Of a DNA stretch of 64,000 nt, positions 7,906 through 17,354 are shown in pieces. Position numbers and translations under genes: made by a program. Source of the stretch: an uncultured Allobaculum sp. (lineage in GTDB: Bacteria; Bacillota_I; Bacilli_A; Erysipelotrichales; Erysipelotrichaceae); NCBI GenBank assembly GCA_910579655.1, contig CAJTVE010000004.1:1-64000 (forward strand), in the 5' to 3' direction. Under the pieces are notes generated by a model. It ran no database searches. It saw only the letters and a program-made list of their open reading frames with translations, and was not told where the DNA came from. Numbering within the stretch: the first letter of the stretch is position 1; every line of letters starts with the position of its first letter.

Positions 7906-8654
7906 CAAGCCCAGTAATTTCTGTTGAACATCTCAAAAAGAGTTTTGGTGCCCAGGAAGTTTTGCATGATATTGACTTCCAGATCGAAAAAGGGGAAGTC
8001 GTTTCCATTATCGGATCTTCCGGTTCCGGAAAAAGTACGCTGCTTCGATGTATCAACCTGCTTGAAATTCCAGACTCGGGAACGATTTCGTTCCATGGCC
8101 AGAACATTTTAGGCGGAGGCCTGAAGCCAACGGACTATCGTTCCAAAGTTGGCATGGTCTTCCAGAACTTTAACCTGTTTGCTAACAAGAACGTTCTGGA
8201 CAACTGCATTCTGGGCCAGCGAAAAGTTCTTGGCCGCTCCAATGAAGAGGCGAGAAAAATTGCGCTCCAGCATTTAGAACGCGTTGGCATGAGTGACTTC
8301 TTAAATAAAAATGCCACCAAGCTTTCTGGCGGCCAGAAACAGCGTGTTGCCATTGCCCGTGCGCTGTCGATGGATCCGGAAGTTCTGCTTTTCGATGAAC
8401 CAACCAGTGCGCTTGACCCGGAAATGGTCGGCGAAGTTCTGGATGTTATGAAGGGTCTTGCAAGTTCAGGGTTAACGATGATTGTCGTTACCCACGAAAT
8501 GCAGTTTGCCAAAGACGTTTCTGATCGCGTGATCTTCATGGATCAGGGCGTCATTGCGGAACAGGGAACCCCGGATGAAGTTTTCAATCATCCGAAAAAC
8601 GAACGAACCAGACAGTTCCTTTCCCGTTTCCGTGAAAGTGCGAACTTATCGTAA
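7902..8654 (+). CDS. lysine ABC importer, ATP-binding protein
   Basis: A 250-residue GlnQ-type ATPase. Walker A is GSSGSGKS (near residue 38), the signature is LSGGQKQRVAIARAL, Walker B is VLLFDEPTSALDPE, and the switch His is in VTHEM. The ATGA overlap with the permease shows translational coupling. Confidence 0.92.
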   Translation: MTSPVISVEHLKKSFGAQEVLHDIDFQIEKGEVVSIIGSSGSGKSTLLRCINLLEIPDSGTISFHGQNILGGGLKPTDYRSKVGMVFQNFNLFANKNVLDNCILGQRKVLGRSNEEARKIALQHLERVGMSDFLNKNATKLSGGQKQRVAIARALSMDPEVLLFDEPTSALDPEMVGEVLDVMKGLASSGLTMIVVTHEMQFAKDVSDRVIFMDQGVIAEQGTPDEVFNHPKNERTRQFLSRFRESANLS

Positions 8655-8712
8655 GGATCGAAGCGACGAAAGCGAATGTCTGGATCCTGACCAATAGATT
8701 TGAACTCAGTTG

Positions 8713-8747
8713 AAAACCGGTGTCCGTGACAGGATACCGGTTTTTTT
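8713..8747 (+). terminator. terminator of the lysine ABC operon
   Basis: AAAACCGGTGTCC pairs with GGATACCGGTTTT (one wobble) and is followed by T residues. Confidence 0.88.
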
Positions 8748-8826
8748 CAGTGGCAGAATATTGTCCACGCGGCCAACAGGATGGTTGATTAAAAACGATC
8801 GCCTTTTTTCTGGCAGACGCAATGGA

Positions 8827-9936
8827 TCAAGACTGAGGTACAGAATTCGATGCTTTTTTGGAGAAGGCCTGATCTACAGCCTGGTGAAGTTCGCTTTCAC
8901 TGACTTCGGTATACACATTCAGGGTTGTTTTGACATTGGAGTGCCGGGCAAGTTTCGCTGCAATCTTTGGCTGAACGCCGCTGCGGATCAGATTGGTGAC
9001 AAACGTATGACGGAGCATATGATAATGGAAATCCATGCCCAGCTCTTTGACTACCACACTGATTTTGTGCTGAATCGTCGTTGGCGCCATAAAACTGCCT
9101 TTCGGATCAGAAACGATCAGATTATAGGGATGAACCTTTTGATACTCCAGCAGAAACGTTTTGAGCACCTCGCAAAGGGGAAGCACGGCGGTGCTTGAAT
9201 CTGTTTTCGGGGACGTGGTTTTGAACTGAGACTTTTTTCCACCGGTGAAATCCATCTGCCGGCTGATCGATACAGTATTGTTTTCAAAATCAATATCAGA
9301 AAAGCAAAGCGCCAGGGCTTCAGCCCGGCGTAATCCGAGATAGTAGCCAAGATACAGATAGGCGATGACGGTGGGTTCATCCTTGAAGTGATCACACAGG
9401 CCGAGAAAGTTTTCTTCTTCCAGATACATCTGCCGGCGGGTCGTTTTCTTATCACTGTGCACATAGATCAGGCTGAGCTGGTGACTGTTGATGTAGCCGG
9501 CTTTCTGGGCATAGTCCAGAATGTTTTTCAGGCAGGAACGAATCAGATCCATTGTTGACTGGCTGTTATCCGAGAACGTGTTGAACAGGCTCTGAAGAAC
9601 AGGATACTTTACCTGTCTGATGTCCAGACTGCCAAGACTTGGCCGGATAAAGCGTTCGTAATGATAGGTATAGGAAACTTTCGAATTGGCAGCAAAGCGG
9701 ATACTGTCAATGGCGAGCCATTCCTTATAAATATCGTCCACGGTCCGAATCTGGTTGGTGTTTTCGCTGCTGGCACCCAGAAGCGCTGCGGAAACGCGGA
9801 CGCTGTAGGCCTGTGCTTCATGTTTGGTCGGGAAGGTTTTTGTATGCCTGACCATTTTGCCCTGTTCGTCGATGGATTCAACGGAAACTTGATACGAAAA
9901 TTCTCCGTTCGCCTTTTCAAGTTTTTCGATTTGCAT
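8827..9936 (-). CDS. tyrosine recombinase (phage-type integrase), orphan
   Basis: 369 residues from the ATG at 9936, chosen because ACAAGGAGGG sits just upstream; an open frame continues about 100 codons further but has no SD and no family match. Domains: an N-terminal AP2-like arm-binding region, a SAM-like core-binding domain (about 75-165), and a catalytic domain with Arg in LGLRRAEAL, His-x-x-Arg in HMLRHTF, His in LARHSNVKTT and the Tyr in LNVYTEV. All catalytic residues are present, so it should be active. No excisionase, cargo or clear att repeats are seen, so it is either an orphan or the trace of an ICE or phage. Confidence 0.85.
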   Translation of the reverse strand: MQIEKLEKANGEFSYQVSVESIDEQGKMVRHTKTFPTKHEAQAYSVRVSAALLGASSENTNQIRTVDDIYKEWLAIDSIRFAANSKVSYTYHYERFIRPSLGSLDIRQVKYPVLQSLFNTFSDNSQSTMDLIRSCLKNILDYAQKAGYINSHQLSLIYVHSDKKTTRRQMYLEEENFLGLCDHFKDEPTVIAYLYLGYYLGLRRAEALALCFSDIDFENNTVSISRQMDFTGGKKSQFKTTSPKTDSSTAVLPLCEVLKTFLLEYQKVHPYNLIVSDPKGSFMAPTTIQHKISVVVKELGMDFHYHMLRHTFVTNLIRSGVQPKIAAKLARHSNVKTTLNVYTEVSESELHQAVDQAFSKKASNSVPQS

Positions 9937-10490
9937 GAAGATCCCTCCTTGTTGAGAATCAGGAATGCAGATTCTGTTTTTCAGGCGCAATCGGAATGAA
10001 AAAGATTTAAAAAATAGGTCGGATATGGATTTGGGATTCGCTGCCTGGCGGCGCTTTTTTCTGATTGCATGAACAGACTGCATGTCTGGACTCAATCTGC
10101 TACTTCTATTTTCGAATGAATCGCTCTCTTTTTCCAAATTCAGTAAAGAAGGCAGTTTTTTATCGCAATCCTTGCAACATTTATCTCTTGTGGCTTTCAG
10201 CAGGGAAGACAACTGCCTTTGACTATTCATCTGTTAAGAAAAGAGGCCGGATGGACAGATCAGATAGAATGGCGCAATGAAGTTTTTATTTGAACTGAAG
10301 GCGGTTTCTGTAACGCTTTTGTCTTTGTGCTTTTTGGTTTCAGTTCTTTCAACCTGTTCTTCTTCTTTGGGTTTCGTAAAAAATGTTGGAGGACAGCTTT
10401 GTCCGGTTTTCCAACCTGATGTCAGAGTTTATAATGGATAAGAACGAAAGTTGTATTAAAAAGATGTATTTAAAGGAGGAAACAAAATAC
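9937..10490. other. intergenic region between integrase and gpmI
   Basis: No gene is supported. A perfect TATAAT at 10430-10435 with a weak -35 is the likely gpmI promoter. A short GGACA/TGTCC hairpin lies just upstream of it (10391-10404). Confidence 0.45.
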
Positions 10491-12083
10491 ATGGCAAGAA
10501 AACCTGTTGTACTGGTTGTCATGGATGGCGTCGGACTGTCTGACAACGTTCTTGGCAACGCAGTGAAAATGGCCTACAAGCCACATCTGGATATGCTCTG
10601 GGAAAACTGCCCCCATACGGAGTTAAGAGCTCATGGTCTGGCAGTAGGCCTGCCAACAGATGGCGATATGGGAAACTCAGAAGTTGGCCATAACGCAATC
10701 GGAAGTGGTCAGATCTATTCACAGGGTGCAAAACTCGTAAACGAAAACATTGAATCCGGTGAAATGTTCCAGTCCGCTGCCTGGAAAGAACTCGTTGACA
10801 ACGCGAAAGCCAACAACTCGACTCTTCATTTCTTAGGCCTGCTCTCTGATGGAAATGTACATTCGCACATCAATCATTTAAAGGCCCTGATTCAGGAAGC
10901 CAAAGCAGAAGGTGTTAAGAAAGTCCGCGTTCACGCTCTGTTAGATGGACGTGATGTGCCTGAAACTTCCGCTTTAAAATATGTAGACGAAATCGAAAAC
11001 TTCATGAACGATCTCAACGATGAAAACTTCGACGCCCAGATCGCATCTGGCGGTGGACGTATGCAGATCACGATGGACCGTTATGAAGCCAACTGGCCAA
11101 TGGTTGAAGAAGGCTGGAAGATCCATGTCCGTGGTCTTGGACGTCAGTTCAAATCCGCTACGGAAGCCATCGAAACTTATCGTAAAGAATCCGGTGTTGT
11201 TGACCAGGATCTGCCAGGATTTGTCATTGTTGACGAAGAAGGCAAACCAAAAGGAACAATCGATGACAATGATTCCGTCATCCTGTTCAACTTCCGCGGC
11301 GACCGTGCTCAGGAAATCTCCTTAGCCTTTGATGGGGACGAAAGCTTCGACAAATTTGACCGTGTTAAAGTTCCACACGTTAAATTCGCTGGCATGCTTC
11401 AGTACGATGCAGATGCGCAGATTCCAAAGCGTTACCTCACTGAACCACCAAAAATCCATTACACACTGACTGAACAGCTTGTTGCAAACGGCATCAGTGA
11501 ATATGCAATTTCCGAAACTCAGAAATATGGCCATGTCACTTACTTCTGGAACGGAAACCGTGCAGCTAAATTCGATGAAAACCTCGAAGAATACGTAGAA
11601 ATCGAATCCGATGTAATTCCATTCGAACAGCGTCCATGGATGAAGTCTGCTCAGATCACGGATAAACTTTGCGATGCAATCCGCTCCGGTAAATACGACT
11701 TCTTACGCACCAACTATCCAAACGGTGACATGGTTGGCCACACTGGCAACCTTGAAGCCACTGTAATCGGTGTTGAATCGGTTGACCTGGCTTTAGGCCG
11801 CGTGATTCAGGCTGTCAAAGACGTTGATGGTGTTCTGCTTGTTACAGCTGACCATGGTAATGCGGATGAAATGTACGAAAAACGCAAAAAACCAGATGCT
11901 CCTCTGAAAGCAAAAACATCTCACACACTCAACCGTGTTCCATTCATTGTTTACAACTACCCATGCACACTCAAACACGATGACGATATGGGTCTGTCCA
12001 ATATCGCTGCAACTGTCTGCGAAATCCTGGGTGTTGAACCAAACGAACACTGGAGAGCTTCCATCATCGAATCTAAAGACTAA
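10491..12083 (+). CDS. gpmI: 2,3-bisphosphoglycerate-independent phosphoglycerate mutase
   Basis: 530 residues from the ATG at 10491, which follows AAAGGAGGA; an in-frame upstream extension has no such site. It interconverts 3- and 2-phosphoglycerate in glycolysis and needs two Mn ions. Visible motifs: VVMDGVGLSDN (first metal Asp), GDMGNSEVGHN with the catalytic phospho-Ser near residue 62, a LDGRDVPETS segment, and TADHGNADEM near the C-terminus. Length is slightly above the usual 510. It is alone in its transcription unit. Confidence 0.96.
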   Translation: MARKPVVLVVMDGVGLSDNVLGNAVKMAYKPHLDMLWENCPHTELRAHGLAVGLPTDGDMGNSEVGHNAIGSGQIYSQGAKLVNENIESGEMFQSAAWKELVDNAKANNSTLHFLGLLSDGNVHSHINHLKALIQEAKAEGVKKVRVHALLDGRDVPETSALKYVDEIENFMNDLNDENFDAQIASGGGRMQITMDRYEANWPMVEEGWKIHVRGLGRQFKSATEAIETYRKESGVVDQDLPGFVIVDEEGKPKGTIDDNDSVILFNFRGDRAQEISLAFDGDESFDKFDRVKVPHVKFAGMLQYDADAQIPKRYLTEPPKIHYTLTEQLVANGISEYAISETQKYGHVTYFWNGNRAAKFDENLEEYVEIESDVIPFEQRPWMKSAQITDKLCDAIRSGKYDFLRTNYPNGDMVGHTGNLEATVIGVESVDLALGRVIQAVKDVDGVLLVTADHGNADEMYEKRKKPDAPLKAKTSHTLNRVPFIVYNYPCTLKHDDDMGLSNIAATVCEILGVEPNEHWRASIIESKD

Positions 12084-12158
12084 TCACGAACTGGTCTTGA
12101 TCGCTGGATGATCTGATCCTTTTCGATCAGAAGCAAAATCAAAATTATGGAACGAATC

Positions 12159-12202
12159 ATGCTGGCAAGTTGGACTACAAGTCCGCTTGCCAGCATTTTT
12201 TT
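12159..12202 (+). terminator. terminator of gpmI
   Basis: ATGCTGGCAAG pairs perfectly with CTTGCCAGCAT (12186-12196), followed by T7. The loop contains a further GGAC/GTCC stem. Confidence 0.92.
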
Positions 12203-12634
12203 GAATTGCGAAGAGGTGGAACCTAGCAGAAAGGCAGAGCTTCGCCCGTTTTTATGAATCATGCAGGGGAGCTGAGAAAACGAGTCCCTCTAATTATTGC
12301 GGATGTACACTTGCCGCCAAATGTTTTGGCTGGCGAAGAAGCTGAAAGTGAATTGTTTCATTGAAGGTTCAGGATGCCTTTTTGCGCCCTGTAAAGTACA
12401 GACGGCTATTTTCAATTTTCAGGAACAATTTTCTCCCTGACAAAAAAGCCTCTTGCCGGTTAAGACAAGAGGTAAAAAGTAAACTTTTTCACGGGCTATT
12501 TGTGATTTGCGTGACCGGTAGCGAAATGGCTATTTTCAGATCTGTTTCTCTTTAACTACTGCTTCCACTGCTGGTAGGACCCAAAACAAACTTATCGCTT
12601 TGGAATAGAAGCTAATTTGACTTTCGCATGCGAT
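12203..12634. other. intergenic region, convergent gene ends
   Basis: Apart from the minus-strand terminator at 12442-12472 nothing is supported. A 64-codon plus-strand open frame at 12361 has no SD and runs over that terminator. Confidence 0.5.
12442..12472 (-). terminator. terminator of the AlbA_2-type gene
   Basis: On the minus strand CCTCTTG, an 11-nt loop, CAAGAGG and then CTTTTTT. Confidence 0.75.
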
Positions 12635-14065
12635 CTAATAAGATGATCGAAGTCTTTGATTTCTTTTATTGTTTTCGTCCTTAACCAAACTCAATAAACC
12701 TGTCATTATCATCTTTTTCAGGAGATAAGAGTTAACATAATTATATGTCTTCCCTATATGATTTGCGATTTCCTTCCTTGTTCGAGGTGTTCTGCAGTAT
12801 TCTAAAATCTGCCTTTCGGTTTCTGTAAGTGCCTGCTCAACGGACTTGTTCGGAGCACTCCTCAAAATCACTTTGAATGTTGTTCCCGTATCAATGAACT
12901 CTGGATCAGGAAGTCCAGCTCTTTTTAACAAATTCCGCATAGTTGGAATTCCAGAATAGCGATTCTCAGAAATCTTTAAAGTTTCAAGAATAGAAGTCAG
13001 AACACTGTTTCTTGTTTCCAGACTTTCATATCCGAGAGACTCAATCCTTGCCCTGCCGTATAATCCACCAGGACTGGTTATTTCTAGTCTATCTGTGAAA
13101 ATTTCAACTCTAACGGGTGAATTCTCAGAAAATACACTGTAATCTCTATGGATTAAAGCATTGAGTACAGCTTCACGAACTGCTTCAGGAGGGTATTGTT
13201 CTACATCGTTGCGTACTCCAGATGAATCGATCACTGTTCTATTGGCAGTATTCTTCAAAATAAAATCCATTGTCTCAGAAAGAATAGAAGGTATTGAGCC
13301 ATTTATTCGCTTATTATCCAGGAAGCGGGTACCATCACTTAAGTTATCGCCTCTTTGCGTTCCAGGAATTACAACGGCTGTAACGCATAGGTTGTTAAAA
13401 ATAGCCTGAGGAAACTGTGAAAATACCAAAAATGCCGCTAAAGTCGGTTTTTCCTTCTGAGTAATTCGGAATAGCTCCAACATTTTATCCTGTGAAACAT
13501 GTTCAAACAAATTTCTCTTCCCAATGGTAACCTGCTCTAAATAGTGATTAAGTAAATTTTTATCTAGAAGTGCCCAATCACTTTCGATAATTCTTTGATC
13601 GTCATGGATCCCTTTTTTATAGGCTTGATATTTGTATATCTCATAATCTGACATTCTTTTATCCATGTCACCTACTCGAATCCATGATCCTTTTGTTAGT
13701 CCGGCTTTTTTCCAATATACTGGTCTGTCTGAATAATCAGCAGAAGGAACCTCAGCAGTTACAATCTTCTTGCCATCTATACTTATACAGGAAAGTACAG
13801 GACGGACAACCGGCACCATTTCCTCGCATTGTTCTCCGACTCTCTTCTGTACCAGTTCCGCATCCAATACGCCACACGGCTTATAATTTTCTTCGTTTAT
13901 ACCAAATACGATAACCCCACCCATGTCCTGATTCGAGAACGCGGATATGGTGTCATATATTTTTTCAGTAACTCCTTTTGATGAACTTTTTAGTTCGATT
14001 ACATTTGTCTCACATTGTATTTCTCCGATTTTATGGACTAACTCAATGATTTCTTCATCTTTCAT
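12635..14065 (-). CDS. AlbA_2-domain putative DNA-binding transcriptional regulator/ATPase
   Basis: A 476-residue protein. The N-terminal AlbA_2 (Schlafen-like, PF04326) domain covers about 10-140, with ETNVIELKSS, ISAFSNQDMGGVIVFGI and KGSWIRVGD. The middle to C-terminal part has the GHKL-like HATPase_c_4 features PPEAVREAVLNALIHRDYS and LEITSPGGL. A winged helix closes the protein (EYCRTPRTRKEIANHI). Such proteins are common accessory genes, often annotated as RecG-like or Fic/defence-linked; their role is unclear. The five 42-bp repeats start 45 nt upstream of its start codon and could be its operator. Confidence 0.8.
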   Translation of the reverse strand: MKDEEIIELVHKIGEIQCETNVIELKSSSKGVTEKIYDTISAFSNQDMGGVIVFGINEENYKPCGVLDAELVQKRVGEQCEEMVPVVRPVLSCISIDGKKIVTAEVPSADYSDRPVYWKKAGLTKGSWIRVGDMDKRMSDYEIYKYQAYKKGIHDDQRIIESDWALLDKNLLNHYLEQVTIGKRNLFEHVSQDKMLELFRITQKEKPTLAAFLVFSQFPQAIFNNLCVTAVVIPGTQRGDNLSDGTRFLDNKRINGSIPSILSETMDFILKNTANRTVIDSSGVRNDVEQYPPEAVREAVLNALIHRDYSVFSENSPVRVEIFTDRLEITSPGGLYGRARIESLGYESLETRNSVLTSILETLKISENRYSGIPTMRNLLKRAGLPDPEFIDTGTTFKVILRSAPNKSVEQALTETERQILEYCRTPRTRKEIANHIGKTYNYVNSYLLKKMIMTGLLSLVKDENNKRNQRLRSSY

Positions 14066-14110
14066 ACAGTCTTCTCACATTCTATATCTGCTCATCTTGG
14101 TTCTATTATA

Positions 14111-14310
14111 CTCGATTATATCGATGATGTACTCTATTTTTTGCGCTATATACTCGATTATATCGATGATATACTCTATTTTTTGCGCTATATACTCGAT
14201 TATATCGATGATATACTCTATTTTTTGCGCTATGTACTCGATTATATCGATGATGTACTCTATTTTTTGCGCTATGTACTCAATTACATCGATGCTATAC
14301 TCGATTTTTC
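14111..14310 (-). repeat. about five tandem 42-bp repeats upstream of the AlbA_2 gene
   Basis: Units begin CTCGATTATATCGATG at 14111, 14153, 14195, 14237 and 14279 (the last diverged). They contain TATATCGATGATATA-like partial palindromes and TATTTTTTGCGC. Because 42 is divisible by three, open frames run through on both strands. On the minus strand an 86-codon frame (TTG start, no SD) encodes a 14-residue repeat IEYIAQKIEYIIDI and ends 9 nt before the AlbA_2 start. An iteron-like operator is favoured over coding. Confidence 0.85.
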
Positions 14311-14434
14311 GCTCTTTATACGCTATATTCCACAAATTCGAGTTTATTAGTCCCGAATTCGTGGAATTTAATGTTCAGAAGAGCAATAATCTGAAGAAAT
14401 CCGGCCTTTGTCTGACTGCAATTGAAGCCATATG

Positions 14435-14488
14435 AAAAGGTCACCTTCAGAAAAACTTGATGTTTTCCTGAAGGTGACCTTTTTTTTG
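14435..14488. terminator. bidirectional terminator
   Basis: AAAAGGTCACCTTCAG pairs with CTGAAGGTGACCTTTT (14468-14483), with T-tracts on both strands. It serves the minus-strand membrane protein gene that ends at 14579. Confidence 0.88.
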
Positions 14489-14578
14489 TTGCTTGAACTG
14501 TTTTCGTATTTCGCTGCCTGCTGCTTTTTTTACAGACCGAGGCGTTGGAGTGAATCTGGATCGATCATCGATGACACA

Positions 14579-16600
14579 TTATTGATCATCATCGTAGTCA
14601 TCATGATGGCCAAAGACCCGAAAGAAGAAGGATGGCTTTTCATTCTCATCATCTTCTTCATACCCATCGTCCTCTTCGTATCCATCACCATACTCGCCAG
14701 CAACGTACCGGTTATCGTTGTACGGATCTTCTTGATCGTGATCCTGATTTTTGTTCGTGAAGATCGAAAGAATTCGATGGCCGGAGCGGGGTGCATCGTC
14801 ATTCAAATCGGTATCCTCGTCGTGATATTCTTCGTCCTGGTCAGGATCCTGTTCGTCGACGAGTTCGAATTCGTAATCGGAGAGATCCTCGTCATCGAGA
14901 TCCTCATCGGAAACAGAATGGCTGTCCTTGATTTCAGGAAGCTTGAAGGCAGGGAAGATGCCGACAATCAAAAGTCCATAACGCAAAACTTCCAGCATCA
15001 AAAACAGAGTAAAGACTTTCATGGAGTAGTTGACCGTATCAGAATCGTAGAAGCCTTTTAACATCATGCCGCCAAAGATGGCGACGCCAATCTGAGCGAC
15101 GACACAGAACCATAAGATCTTTTTACATCCTGGCTGTTTGAGATACAGAAAGAAAATCGGCAGGGTCCAGATGGCACCGGTCAGAATACACAGGGTAAAC
15201 ATGAGATTGAGTGCAAAGACAGAGGTATTGTCGATGGAGACAAAGTTATTCTGGAACAGGTGAACGATCAATGGAAACAGGATCAGTTCGCCATAGACCA
15301 CAATGGCCATCCGGATTGCCATGCGGGGATATTTGCTGGAAAGCTGACGCCGGTTTTCTTTCTCTTTCTGGCGTCTGGCTGCGGCTTCTTCATGGGAGTT
15401 GCCTTCAATATCCACCGGGTTTTTCACGGCTACCCGAACTGGCTGGGGCTTGGCCGGCGTATTGTTTTGAGACTGGCGGCTGTTCGATCCACTTTGGGCT
15501 GGAGCAGATTTCACTCTTGAGGTGATATCCGGCTGAGAGCCAAAATTGGAATACGGATCATTTGGCTGCGCATAGTTTCCATTGGCCGAAGACATGCCGG
15601 GCTGGAAATCTGGTGTCGGCCAGGAAGCAGGCTGTCCGGTTGGAATGATCTGACCTGTATATGGATCATAGTATTGACCCGTCGATGGATCAAAGTTGAG
15701 CGGGCGGCCTTCTAATGGGACCTGGTTTTCGTTAGAAGGGTAGGCGCCATTTTGAGCCGGGTAGTTTGGATTTCCGTATCCATTTTGCATCTGGGCTGAG
15801 TATTGGCTATACCCGGTCTGCTGACTGCCATAGCCAGAAGTCTGGCTGTTGGCTGGATAGGGACTGGAATAGCCATTGCCATAGCCTTGCTGGGGCTGGT
15901 TTTGCGGATAGCTGCTTTGAGGAACATTTCTATATCCGTCTGGCGATCCATTTTGAGTTCGATAACCAGCCTGCTGCGAATAACTGCTGTTTGGCTGGGC
16001 ATAGCTTCCTTGCTGGGAATAGCTGTTCTGGCGGGAAGCATAAGCTTCCTCCTGGTTTGCTTTCTCTTTTTGGGCGCGGGCTTTGGCCGCTTTCTTTCTG
16101 GCCTGCTGCTCACGGGCTGCCTGGCGCTCCTGTTCCTGGCGTTCGCTTTCAGACAGCGTGATGACGTGGTCAAAGAAAATCCGTGACCACCAGGAATTGC
16201 GCAGCCACTTATAGAGCCAGAGCAGATAGAAGTTCTTGACCATTTCCAATGTGATCCAGACCAGATAGACCGCAATGAAGGAGGTATGGATGGTCAGATC
16301 ATAGATCAGCCATCCACAGAAGGCGATTTCTAAAAAGCATCCAAGCAAAACCAGATGTCTGGTCCATGATTTGCCGGAGGAAATCGCAAAGAAGATCACC
16401 ATCCAGACAACCATCTGGACTAAGGTGACAAGTAAGTAGAGGACGGTAAAAAAATCAGGCCGGGTGAAAATAGGCTGGCTGAGCAGGAAGTACATCCCTG
16501 CCGGCCAAAGACAGATCACCAGATAGGAAAGAATCAGAACCGCCTGGATCCGACGCTTTGCTTTTTTAAGGAGCCTGAGATCATCTTGATATTGAGTCAT
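14579..16600 (-). CDS. multi-spanning membrane protein with Gln/Ser/Tyr-rich and acidic segments
   Basis: A 673-residue protein, not recognised. About four TM helices lie at residues 15-150. A charged (R/K/E/Q) region at about 165-200 and a long low-complexity Ser/Gln/Tyr/Pro/Asn part follow, including YDPYTGQIIPTGQP, to about 400. Four more TM helices lie at about 425-560, and the tail is very acidic (Asp/Glu, many DDE runs). The YDPxTG motif recurs in many Bacillota membrane proteins of unknown role. There is no strong SD. An open frame with hydrophobic sequence on the opposite strand (14432-15061) is its shadow. Confidence 0.75.
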   Translation of the reverse strand: MTQYQDDLRLLKKAKRRIQAVLILSYLVICLWPAGMYFLLSQPIFTRPDFFTVLYLLVTLVQMVVWMVIFFAISSGKSWTRHLVLLGCFLEIAFCGWLIYDLTIHTSFIAVYLVWITLEMVKNFYLLWLYKWLRNSWWSRIFFDHVITLSESERQEQERQAAREQQARKKAAKARAQKEKANQEEAYASRQNSYSQQGSYAQPNSSYSQQAGYRTQNGSPDGYRNVPQSSYPQNQPQQGYGNGYSSPYPANSQTSGYGSQQTGYSQYSAQMQNGYGNPNYPAQNGAYPSNENQVPLEGRPLNFDPSTGQYYDPYTGQIIPTGQPASWPTPDFQPGMSSANGNYAQPNDPYSNFGSQPDITSRVKSAPAQSGSNSRQSQNNTPAKPQPVRVAVKNPVDIEGNSHEEAAARRQKEKENRRQLSSKYPRMAIRMAIVVYGELILFPLIVHLFQNNFVSIDNTSVFALNLMFTLCILTGAIWTLPIFFLYLKQPGCKKILWFCVVAQIGVAIFGGMMLKGFYDSDTVNYSMKVFTLFLMLEVLRYGLLIVGIFPAFKLPEIKDSHSVSDEDLDDEDLSDYEFELVDEQDPDQDEEYHDEDTDLNDDAPRSGHRILSIFTNKNQDHDQEDPYNDNRYVAGEYGDGYEEDDGYEEDDENEKPSFFFRVFGHHDDYDDDQ

Positions 16601-16985
16601 AACTCAAGTTTATCGGATGAATGAGCTAAATCAAATTCCATTCCTGAAATTGTCCATTCGCAAAGCGCTTAACACAAGACTGATCAAAGTACAGGCCAAT
16701 TTTTATAAGCGTGGTACGATAGCGGCATATGGAAAGAGTACTTGGATTGACAGTTCATGAGACCTGGTCAAACCTGCTCTGCTATCCATCCTGCAGGCCA
16801 GATCGACCGCAACGGTCACTTTGATCGTGAATCAGAATCAAAAAGACAGGTTCTGAGTCTGGACGGATCATTTTTATATCAAAATAAGATGAATTCCAGT
16901 TTTCTTCTTCAGCAGGCCATCAACAGGCCACCAAAAAGACAGACTGGAAAAATCCTGCGGGATGCTATGAAGGGGAACAATCAAT
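16601..16985. other. intergenic region between divergent genes
   Basis: This region should hold the promoters of the membrane protein (minus) and the thioesterase (plus). No convincing motif pair or RNA structure is seen, and an 87-codon open frame at 16757 has no SD or family match. Confidence 0.4.
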
Positions 16986-17354
16986 ATGGAACTTTACTCT
17001 GTACTTTATCGAACTGTTGAAGCCCAGAACCTGGCTATGGTCATGGGCAGCGGTGACTTGCCCGTTCTGGCTACACCGCAGATGATCGCCTGGATGGAAG
17101 AAGCATCCTGCAAGATTGCCGAAACCAAAGAAGGCTATACCACGGTCGGCATTTCCATGAATGTGACACATGATGCTCCATCACCGTTACATGCCCGCAT
17201 CCGTATTGTCAGCCATCTGATTGAAACCAACGGCAAGATCTTTACTTTTGAAGTCAGTGCTTATTGCAACGACACGTGCATCGGCAAAGGTGTTCATCAA
17301 CGGGCTGCCGTCAATCGGGAACGTTTTATGGCCAAGGTGAATGCCCAAGCTTGA
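16986..17354 (+). CDS. hotdog-fold thioesterase, FlK-like
   Basis: A 122-residue protein resembling fluoroacetyl-CoA thioesterase (FlK) family hotdog proteins: VLATPQMIAWMEEASCKIAE near residues 27-46 (acidic catalytic residue in the central helix), TVGISMNVTHDAPSP near 53-67 (active-site His), and GKGVHQRAAVNRERF near the C-terminus. AAGGGG precedes the start. The natural substrate is unknown; fluoroacetyl-CoA itself is unlikely. It appears monocistronic. Confidence 0.78.
   Translation: MELYSVLYRTVEAQNLAMVMGSGDLPVLATPQMIAWMEEASCKIAETKEGYTTVGISMNVTHDAPSPLHARIRIVSHLIETNGKIFTFEVSAYCNDTCIGKGVHQRAAVNRERFMAKVNAQA

Noticed and set aside
14111..14310. Could the 42-bp repeats be a CRISPR array?
   Set aside because: Units are contiguous with no unique spacers, and no cas genes are present.
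14432..15061. 209-codon hydrophobic open frame on the plus strand
   Set aside because: It is the mirror of the acidic Asp/Glu-rich tail of the minus-strand membrane protein (GAT/GAA codons read as ATC/TTC), starts inside a terminator and has no SD.
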